Source of the DNA: Holophagaceae bacterium
GTDB taxonomy: Bacteria > Acidobacteriota > Holophagae > Holophagales > Holophagaceae
NCBI GenBank assembly: GCA_025355915.1
Contig: JANXYT010000145.1
Location: 1 to 7,304, forward strand
Direction: 5' to 3'
DNA: 7,304 nucleotides
Shown in pieces: positions 1 to 5,302 of the stretch (position 1 is its first letter; each line of letters starts with the position of its first letter). Both the position numbers and the translations under genes were made by a program. The notes under the pieces were generated by a model that saw only the letters and a list, made by a program, of their open reading frames with translations, had not been told where the DNA came from and searched no databases.

Positions 1-1510
1 GCTGGCCCAGGGCGGCCTGGGCCTGCCGGACCGGGACTACTACCTGAAGGACGATGCCAAGTCGAAGGAACTGCTCGCCGCCTACCGGGCCCATGTGGCG
101 AAGATGCTCACACTGGCTGGATCGGACGCCAAGGACGCCGACCGGATCCTCGCCCTGGAAACGCGCCTCGCCAAGGCCAGCATGACCCGCGTAGAGCTGC
201 GCGATCCCAACGCCATCTACCACGCCATGACCCCGGCCCAGCTCAAGGCGGCCGCCCCGGGCTTCCCCGCAGACCTCTACTTGAAGGCCCTGGGCACACC
301 CATGCCGGACCGCTTCGTGGTGCGTCAGCCCGTCTTCCTGGCCGAGCTCGGCCGCATGCTCCAGGAGCTCCCGATCGACCAGTGGCGGGTCTACCTGCGT
401 TGGACCCTCCTCCGCAACTCCGCGCCCGCCCTGCCGAAGGCCTTCGAGCAGGAAGCCTTCGCCTTCTACGGCACCAGGCTCCAGGGCACCACGGCCCAGC
501 ATCCCCGCTGGAAGCGCGTGATGTTTGCCGCAGATCGAGGGCTGGGCGAGGCCCTTGGCAAGCTCTACGTTCAGCGCGCCTTCCCGGCCAGCAGCAAGGC
601 CAAGGTGCTGGGGATGGTCGAGAATCTCCGCGCTGCCCTGAAGGCCCGCATTGAAGGACTCGGGTGGATGAGCGCCTCTACCAAGGTCAAAGCCAAGCAG
701 AAGTTGGCCGCCATGCGCGTGAAGATCGGTTACCCCGATGTCTGGCGCGACTATGCGAAGCTCGCCATTCAACGCCAGCCCTACGTCCTGAACCTGCTCG
801 AGACCCGCCGCTTCGAATTCCAGCGCCGCCTGGCGAACCTGGGCAAACCCATCGACCGGAACGAATGGGATATGACGCCCCAGACCAACAACGCCTACTA
901 CAGCCCGTCCATGAACGAGATCGCCTTTCCCGCGGGCATCCTGCAGCCGCCCTATTTCGACGCCACGGCCGATGACGCCGTGAACTACGGCAACATCGGC
1001 GCCACCATCGGCCATGAGATGACCCACGGCTTCGACGATGAGGGCCGCCAGTACGACGCCGACGGCAACCTCAAGAGCTGGTGGACCGCCGAAGACGAGC
1101 AGGCCTACAACGTCCGCGCCCAGCTGGTGGAAAAGCAGTTCGATGCCTTTGAGCCCCTGCCCGGCCTCAAGCTCAACGGCAAGCTCACTCTGGGCGAAAA
1201 CATCGCCGACCTGGGCGGCCTCAAGATCGCGTGGGCCGCCTGGAAGCTGAGCCAGAAGGGCAAGCCGCCCGTCGGCAAGATCGAGGGCTTCTCGCCCGAG
1301 CAGCGCTTCTTCCTGGGCTACGCCGAAACCTGGCGCACCCTCACCCGCGTGGAGGCCACCCGGCTCCGCGCCAACACCGATCCCCACAGCCCTGCCAAGT
1401 TCCGCGTGAACGGTCCCCTTTCGAACCTGCCCGAGTTCTTTGACGCCTTCGGATGCAAGGATGGCGATCCCATGAAGCGCCCCGCAACAGACCGTCCCGC
1501 CATCTGGTAA
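1..1510 (+). CDS. M13 family zinc endopeptidase (neprilysin/PepO-type), 5' partial
   Basis: The reading frame is already open at the left edge (first full codon at base 2) and ends with TAA at 1508-1510, giving 502 visible residues. M13 proteins are usually about 680-700 residues, so roughly 180 N-terminal residues, including any signal peptide or lipoprotein signal, lie outside. Visible residue 6 begins the family segment GLGLPDRDYY. The C-terminal catalytic domain is intact: NAY substrate-binding motif at visible residues 297-299, zinc motif HEMTH at 338-342 (bases 1013-1027), third zinc ligand Glu399 and Asp403 in ENIAD, and DPHSP with His462 followed by Arg468 in FRV. The His462-Arg468 spacing matches His711-Arg717 of human neprilysin, and NAY-to-HEXXH is 41 residues in both. 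The protein ends in the family-typical Ile-Trp. Family members cut oligopeptides on the amino side of hydrophobic residues and are normally periplasmic or surface-anchored. Family assignment is very secure; exact substrate and cell location are inferred. Confidence 0.96.
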   Translation, partial: LAQGGLGLPDRDYYLKDDAKSKELLAAYRAHVAKMLTLAGSDAKDADRILALETRLAKASMTRVELRDPNAIYHAMTPAQLKAAAPGFPADLYLKALGTPMPDRFVVRQPVFLAELGRMLQELPIDQWRVYLRWTLLRNSAPALPKAFEQEAFAFYGTRLQGTTAQHPRWKRVMFAADRGLGEALGKLYVQRAFPASSKAKVLGMVENLRAALKARIEGLGWMSASTKVKAKQKLAAMRVKIGYPDVWRDYAKLAIQRQPYVLNLLETRRFEFQRRLANLGKPIDRNEWDMTPQTNNAYYSPSMNEIAFPAGILQPPYFDATADDAVNYGNIGATIGHEMTHGFDDEGRQYDADGNLKSWWTAEDEQAYNVRAQLVEKQFDAFEPLPGLKLNGKLTLGENIADLGGLKIAWAAWKLSQKGKPPVGKIEGFSPEQRFFLGYAETWRTLTRVEATRLRANTDPHSPAKFRVNGPLSNLPEFFDAFGCKDGDPMKRPATDRPAIW

Positions 1511-1515
1511 TCCCT

Positions 1516-1542
1516 GCACCGGACTGCTGCGCATTCCGGTGC
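1516..1542 (+). other. Hairpin in the M13-C69 spacer
   Basis: An 8-bp perfect inverted repeat (GCACCGGA at 1516-1523 and TCCGGTGC at 1535-1542) with an 11-base loop starts five bases after the M13 stop codon. No T-run follows, so it is not a convincing intrinsic terminator. The right arm contains the possible GTG start at 1539, which would be paired in the RNA. This argues for initiation at the downstream ATG codons instead. It may be an mRNA processing or stability element, or chance. Confidence 0.45.
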
Positions 1543-1546
1543 CACT

Positions 1547-1558
1547 GAAAGGAAAGGA
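1547..1558 (+). promoter_or_regulatory. Double ribosome-binding site of the C69 gene
   Basis: The purine-only stretch GAAAGGAAAGGA contains two AAGGA cores. The first (1549-1553) lies 6 bases before ATG 1560, and the second (1554-1558) lies 7 bases before ATG 1566. Either start is well served, so the ribosome-binding site alone does not decide between them. It does argue against the in-frame GTG at 1539, which lies upstream of both cores. Confidence 0.7.
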
Positions 1559-1565
1559 AATGGAA

Positions 1566-1628
1566 ATGAGATCTGCTCTACCTGTTCTTCTTGCCAGTCT
1601 CCTCGCCGCTGGCGCGACGCTGGAAGCC
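1566..1628 (+). other. Signal peptide region of the C69 dipeptidase
   Basis: Codons 1-21 encode a short n-region with Arg2, a Leu/Ala/Val-rich core, and the end Thr-Leu-Glu-Ala before Cys22 (bases 1629-1631). Cleavage after Ala21 by signal peptidase I would expose the catalytic cysteine without any separate propeptide removal. The -3 to +1 residues LEAC also loosely resemble a lipobox, but Glu at -2 is atypical. Lipid modification of this cysteine would also be expected to block catalysis. Confidence 0.7.
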
Positions 1629-3215
1629 TGCACCAACCTCCTCGTGACCAAGGGCGCGAGCAAGGACGGCTCGACCATGATCACCTACTCCGCCGACAGC
1701 CACACGCTCTACGGCGAGCTCTACTTCAAGCGCGGCGGCCGGCACCTGGCGGGCGAGATGCGCGAGATCCGCGAGTGGGACAGCGGCTACACCTTTGATA
1801 CCGGCAAGATCCTGGGGAGCCTCCCTGAAGCTCCGGTGACCTACACCCGCGTGGGCAACATGAACGAGTTCCAGCTCACCATCGCCGAGACCACCTTTGG
1901 CGGGCGCAAGGATCTCGCGGGCCCCAGCGGCATCATCGATTACGGCAGCCTCATCTACATCGCCCTGGAGCGCGCCAAGACTGCCCGCGAGGCCATCGAG
2001 GTGATGACAAAACTCACGGAGGAGTTCGGCTACGCCAGCAGTGGTGAGAGTTTCTCCATCGCCGATTCCAACGAAGTCTGGATCCTCGAAATGATCGGCA
2101 AGGGCAAGGGCCAGAAGGGCTCGCTCTGGGTGGCCTACAAGCTGCCCGATGGCACCATCAGCGCCCACGCCAACCAGGCCCGCATCCGGCAGTTCCCCCT
2201 GAACGATCCGAAAACCGCCATCTTCAGCAAGGACCTGATCCCCTTCGCCCGAGAAAAGGGCTGGTTCAAGGGCGAGGACAAGGCCTTCAGCTTCGCCGAC
2301 ACCTACGCGCCCCTCACGTTCGGCGCTCTGCGAGCCTGCGAAGCCCGCGTGTGGAGCCTCTTCCACCACGCCGCGCCGAGCTTGAAGCTCTCCATGGATT
2401 TCGTGAAGGCCGAAAAGGGCGCCAAGCCCATGCCGCTCTTCATCAAGCCCGACCAGAAACTCGACGTGCGCGGTGCCATGGAACTCATGCGCGATCACTA
2501 CGAGGGCACCGAGTTCGATATGACCAAGGATGTGGGCGCGGGCCCCTACAAGCTGCCCTACCGCTGGCGGCCCATGGGCTTCAAGATCGACGGCCAGGAC
2601 TACATCCACGAGCGTGCCATCAGCACCCAGCAGACCGGATTTTCCTTCGTAAGCCAGAGCCGTTCCTGGTTGCCCGATGCGGTCGGTGGCGTGCTCTGGT
2701 TTGGCGTGGATGACACCTACACCACCGTCTACGTCCCCATTTCCTGTGGCATCAAGGAGCCCCCCAAGGCCTTCGCCATCGGCACCGGCAACTTCAACGA
2801 GTTCAACTGGGACAGCGCCTTCTGGACCTTCAACTTCGTCACGAACTACACCTACACCCGCTGGTCCGACATGATCGTGGATGTCCAGAAGGTGCAGCGC
2901 GAGTATGAAGGCCGCTACCTCGCCGACCAGCCGGAAGTGGACCGCACCGCCCTGGATCTCTACAAACAGAACCCCGGCCTCGCCAAGGACTACCTCACCC
3001 AATACGCCGGCAAGCAGACCGAGCAACTCGTAGCCCGTTGGAAAAAGCTGGGCGAGTTCCTCATCTGGAAATACCTCGATGGCAACGTGCGCAACGAGAA
3101 GGGCGAAGTCACCCATCCCAAGGCCCCCGAAGATTGGCTCCGTTGCATCGTCAAGGACCACGGCGATGTCATCAAGGTGAAGAAGGTGGAGGGGCTCGCT
3201 CTGGACGAGGAGTAG
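1566..3215 (+). CDS. C69 family dipeptidase (N-terminal nucleophile hydrolase), exported
   Basis: This 549-residue protein belongs to peptidase family C69 (PF03577, PepD-like dipeptidases), whose active nucleophile is an N-terminal cysteine exposed by processing. Family landmarks in order are CTNLL with KGASKDGS (residues 22-38), ESFSIADSNEVW, PDGTISAHANQARI, LMRDHYEGT, PYRWRPM, TQQTGFSFVSQSRSWLPD and GGVLWFGVDD. Residues 2-21 form a short signal peptide (Arg2, then a hydrophobic core, ending LEA) directly before Cys22, so export to the periplasm is likely. I chose ATG 1566 because it gives a positively charged n-region. ATG 1560 (551 aa) and GTG 1539 (558 aa) are in-frame alternatives. The length fits the long bacterial C69 group. 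The gene follows the M13 gene by 55 bases and ends with TAG just before a hairpin cluster, so co-transcription with M13 is plausible. Dipeptide hydrolysis is known for the family; the substrate range here is unknown. Confidence 0.92.
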   Translation: MRSALPVLLASLLAAGATLEACTNLLVTKGASKDGSTMITYSADSHTLYGELYFKRGGRHLAGEMREIREWDSGYTFDTGKILGSLPEAPVTYTRVGNMNEFQLTIAETTFGGRKDLAGPSGIIDYGSLIYIALERAKTAREAIEVMTKLTEEFGYASSGESFSIADSNEVWILEMIGKGKGQKGSLWVAYKLPDGTISAHANQARIRQFPLNDPKTAIFSKDLIPFAREKGWFKGEDKAFSFADTYAPLTFGALRACEARVWSLFHHAAPSLKLSMDFVKAEKGAKPMPLFIKPDQKLDVRGAMELMRDHYEGTEFDMTKDVGAGPYKLPYRWRPMGFKIDGQDYIHERAISTQQTGFSFVSQSRSWLPDAVGGVLWFGVDDTYTTVYVPISCGIKEPPKAFAIGTGNFNEFNWDSAFWTFNFVTNYTYTRWSDMIVDVQKVQREYEGRYLADQPEVDRTALDLYKQNPGLAKDYLTQYAGKQTEQLVARWKKLGEFLIWKYLDGNVRNEKGEVTHPKAPEDWLRCIVKDHGDVIKVKKVEGLALDEE

Positions 3216-3222
3216 CTCCCGG

Positions 3223-3275
3223 CTGGAAACCTGAGGTTTCCAGTGAGAAGGGCCCCGCCACGCGGGGCCCTTCTC
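3223..3275 (+). terminator. Tandem hairpins after the C69 gene; second is a probable intrinsic terminator
   Basis: Two perfect hairpins stand one base apart, starting 8 bases after the TAG stop. The first is CTGGAAACC/GGTTTCCAG (3223-3231 with 3235-3243), 9 bp with a 3-base loop. The second pairs 3245-3258 with 3262-3275, a 14-bp GC-rich stem around a CAC loop. The T-rich part is weak (TTCTCTTG, partly inside the stem), so termination is probable rather than certain. The position right after the C69 stop and before a separate gene supports an end-of-transcript role. Confidence 0.7.
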
Positions 3276-3295
3276 TTGTGGCTGTCTATTCCACA

Positions 3296-3323
3296 CTCAG
3301 GGCCCGCCCAGCGGGGGCCTGAG
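3296..3323 (+). other. Third, imperfect hairpin in the C69-M1 gap
   Basis: CTCAGG (3296-3301) pairs with CCTGAG (3318-3323). Inside this, after a G-G mismatch, CCC pairs with GGG and GC with GC around a CCA loop, with one bulged G. No T-run follows. With the two preceding hairpins and a small 6-bp stem (CCCATG 3361-3366 with CATGGG 3371-3376), much of the 179-base gap can fold. I saw no convincing promoter here, although the M1 gene presumably needs one if the upstream terminator works. Confidence 0.4.
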
Positions 3324-3394
3324 CCCGGCCGCCACACTTGTGACTGCCACCCCTCCAGGCCCCATGGGATCATGGGCGGTTCCCCGAGGTCCCC

Positions 3395-5173
3395 ATGCAC
3401 CGCTCCGACCCGCATTCGTACTTCGATGCCACCCAGCCCAAGGCCCGCCGCCTGCGGCTGAAGCTGGGGGTAGACTTCGCTGCGAAGCGCATCGATGGGG
3501 AGGTGGTGCTGGAGTTCGGCAGCGCGGTGGCGGGGCCGCTGGACCTCGACACCAAGGGCCTGGAAATCCACTCCGTGCAGGTGCCGGGTCATGGCCCCAT
3601 CGCCTGGGCGCTGGGCGAGGCGGACGCCATCCTGGGCCAGCGCCTGCGCCTGGAGGTGCCTGCGGGCACGCTGGAAGTGGCCATTAGCTATGCCACTGGC
3701 CCCGAGGCCATGGCGCTCCAGTGGCTGGATCCCCAACAGACCGAGGGCAAGGTCGCGCCCTACCTCTTCAGCCAGTGCCAGCAGATCCATGCCCGCTCCC
3801 TGGTGCCCTGCCAGGACACGCCCCTCGCCCGCATCGCCTACCAGGCCGAGGTGACCGTGCCAGAGGGCCTCACCGCGGTGATGTCTGCGGGCCCCACAGG
3901 GGACGAGGCCACCGCCGATGGCCGCCACGTCTTCCGCTTCACCATGCCCCAGCCCATCCCGCCCTACCTGCTGGCCCTGGCCGTGGGGCGACTGGAATCC
4001 CGCGACCTCAGTCCCCGCGCCCGGGTGTGGGCCGAGCCGGAAACGGTCCAGTCCGCTGCCTGGGAGTTCGCGGGCGTGGAGGACATGATTCTAAAGGCCG
4101 AGGGCCTCTTCGGCCCCTATCCCTGGGACCGCTACGACATGCTGGTGCTGCCGCCCTCCTTCCCCTATGGCGGGATGGAAAACCCCCGCATGACCTTTCT
4201 CACGCCCACGCTGCTGGCGGGCGATCGCAGCCTGGTGGACGTGGTGGCCCACGAACTGGCCCACAGCTGGACCGGCAACCTGGTCACGAACGCGAGCATG
4301 GAGCACTTCTGGCTGAATGAAGGCTTCACCGTGTGGGCCGAGCGGCGCATCCTCCGCATCCTCCATGGCGACGACGCCGCGGCCCTGGGCTGGGCCATGG
4401 GCCAGAAGGCCCTGGAGGATAGCCTGGCGCGCTTCAAGAGCGAACCCCACCTCACGGTGCTGCGCATGCACCTCGAGGGCATCGACCCGGATGACGCCTT
4501 CTCGAGCATCCCCTACGAAAAGGGTGCGCGGCTGGTGGCGGCTCTGGAGCGCGAAGTGGGCGAGGATCGGTTCCTCCGCTTCATCCGCGACTACATGGAC
4601 GCGTTCCGCTTCACGTCCATCACCACCGAGCAGTTCTGCGCCTTCGTGGATGCGAAGCTGCCGGGGGCCCTAGAGGCCATCAACGCCACCGCCTACCTCG
4701 ACCAGCCGGGCATGCCCGATACCGCGCCGGAGTTCCATAGCGCGCAGCTGGATACACTCACCGCGCTGGCGGAGAGTTGGGCGGACGGCGGCCGGCCCAG
4801 TGCCCACCAGATCGCTTCCTGGAAGCCCGCCGAGCTGCAGGTCTACCTTCAGAAGCTGCCACGCCAGCTCACCCAGACCGACTGCGCCTGGCTGGATGAG
4901 CACTTCCGGCTCATGGGTCGTGGCAATTACGAAATCCTGGTGGAGTGGCTCACGCTGGCGGCCAGTGCAGACTACGAACCGGCCTTCTCCCGCATCCGCG
5001 AGGTGTTGCTGAGAGTGGGCCGCATGAAATACCTGCGCCCCCTCTACGGCGCCCTGGGTCTGCACGCGCGCACCCGCGCCCTGGCCCGCGAGGTCTTCGC
5101 CGCCGCCAGCCCCGGCTACCACGGGCTGTCGCGCCGCGTGGTCCAGTCCGTCCTTGATTCCTATCCGGCGTGA
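3395..5173 (+). CDS. M1 family metallo-aminopeptidase, leukotriene A4 hydrolase/aminopeptidase B type
   Basis: This complete 592-residue protein (human LTA4H is 611) removes N-terminal residues from peptides using one zinc ion. The N-terminal beta domain carries SQCQQIHARSLVPCQDTP, close to the LTA4H equivalent. The catalytic domain has GGMEN at 259-263, the zinc motif HELAH at 286-290 and the third ligand Glu309 in NEG, the exact HEXXH-X18-E spacing. It also has PYEKG with catalytic Tyr374. The helical C-terminal domain (about 430-590) holds GRMK with Arg543 and Lys545, matching the carboxylate-binding Arg563/Lys565 of LTA4H. The loop residue matching LTA4H Tyr378 is Phe369. No signal peptide is visible, so it is probably cytosolic. 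ATG 3395 has GAGG five bases upstream (3386-3389). The hairpins before it and the inverted repeat after it suggest a separate transcript. Aminopeptidase activity is well supported; leukotriene hydrolysis should not be assumed. Confidence 0.95.
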   Translation: MHRSDPHSYFDATQPKARRLRLKLGVDFAAKRIDGEVVLEFGSAVAGPLDLDTKGLEIHSVQVPGHGPIAWALGEADAILGQRLRLEVPAGTLEVAISYATGPEAMALQWLDPQQTEGKVAPYLFSQCQQIHARSLVPCQDTPLARIAYQAEVTVPEGLTAVMSAGPTGDEATADGRHVFRFTMPQPIPPYLLALAVGRLESRDLSPRARVWAEPETVQSAAWEFAGVEDMILKAEGLFGPYPWDRYDMLVLPPSFPYGGMENPRMTFLTPTLLAGDRSLVDVVAHELAHSWTGNLVTNASMEHFWLNEGFTVWAERRILRILHGDDAAALGWAMGQKALEDSLARFKSEPHLTVLRMHLEGIDPDDAFSSIPYEKGARLVAALEREVGEDRFLRFIRDYMDAFRFTSITTEQFCAFVDAKLPGALEAINATAYLDQPGMPDTAPEFHSAQLDTLTALAESWADGGRPSAHQIASWKPAELQVYLQKLPRQLTQTDCAWLDEHFRLMGRGNYEILVEWLTLAASADYEPAFSRIREVLLRVGRMKYLRPLYGALGLHARTRALAREVFAAASPGYHGLSRRVVQSVLDSYPA

Positions 5174-5189
5174 TGCTCGACATCACTCC

Positions 5190-5268
5190 AAAAAAAATTC
5201 ACCACCAAGGCACCAAGAACGGAAAAACCCTCATGCCTTTCTTGGTGTCTTGGTGGTGATCATTTTCA
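5190..5268. terminator. Possible bidirectional terminator downstream of the M1 gene
   Basis: The inverted repeat at 5199-5259 is preceded by eight A residues (5190-5197) and followed within a few bases by TTTT in ATCATTTTCATC. Read on the + strand, the stem ends the M1 transcript before a modest T-run. Read on the - strand, it is followed by AATTTTTTTT, a stronger terminator signature. The 19-base loop is longer than usual for an intrinsic terminator, and no - strand gene is seen arriving from the right. Confidence 0.5.
5199..5259. repeat. Near-perfect 21-bp inverted repeat between the M1 and OPT genes
   Basis: The left arm 5199-5219 and right arm 5239-5259 pair over 21 positions with a single G-T wobble, around a 19-base loop. 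The arm begins CACCACCAAGGCACCAAG, itself built from repeated CACCAAG units. Its composition (A/C-rich on one arm, T/G-rich on the other) stands out from the surrounding GC-rich coding DNA. It is non-coding. The form fits either a dispersed intergenic palindrome (REP- or MITE-like) or a terminator. Only a genome-wide search for further copies can separate these. Confidence 0.75.
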
Positions 5269-5292
5269 TCTAGTAGCCAAGCTCTCACCCCC

Positions 5293-5297
5293 AGGAG
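5293..5297 (+). promoter_or_regulatory. Ribosome-binding site of the OPT gene
   Basis: AGGAG lies five bases before ATG 5303, a strong Shine-Dalgarno match that fixes this start. No other in-frame start with a comparable site is seen nearby. Confidence 0.8.
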
Positions 5298-5302
5298 TCT
5301 CC

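Noticed and set aside
1578..3296. A 572-codon open frame on the - strand opposite the C69 gene.
   Set aside because: Its protein is a low-complexity mix rich in Gly, Ala, Val, His, Glu and Asp with no family motifs, as expected from the antisense of a GC-rich coding frame. The + strand frame has a full set of C69 motifs.
2990..3928. A 312-codon - strand open frame crossing the C69-M1 gap.
   Set aside because: It spans the 3' end of one real gene, a terminator-like hairpin and the 5' part of another, and shows no motif or credible ribosome-binding site. It is an antisense artefact.
3395..5173. Calling the M1 protein a true leukotriene A4 hydrolase.
   Set aside because: Sequence similarity supports the structural family only. 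Bacteria are not expected to make LTA4, and Tyr378 is replaced by Phe, so aminopeptidase is the safer call.
5182..5262. ATCA on both sides of the inverted repeat as a possible target-site duplication.
   Set aside because: Four bases, at unequal distances from the arms, is easily chance, and no transposase gene or known terminal sequence is present.
5242..5276. A possible sigma-70 promoter for the OPT gene (TTGGTG with TAGTAG downstream).
   Set aside because: The spacing of about 15 bases and the poor -10 match are weak, and the -35 candidate lies inside the inverted repeat. I cannot support it as a promoter.
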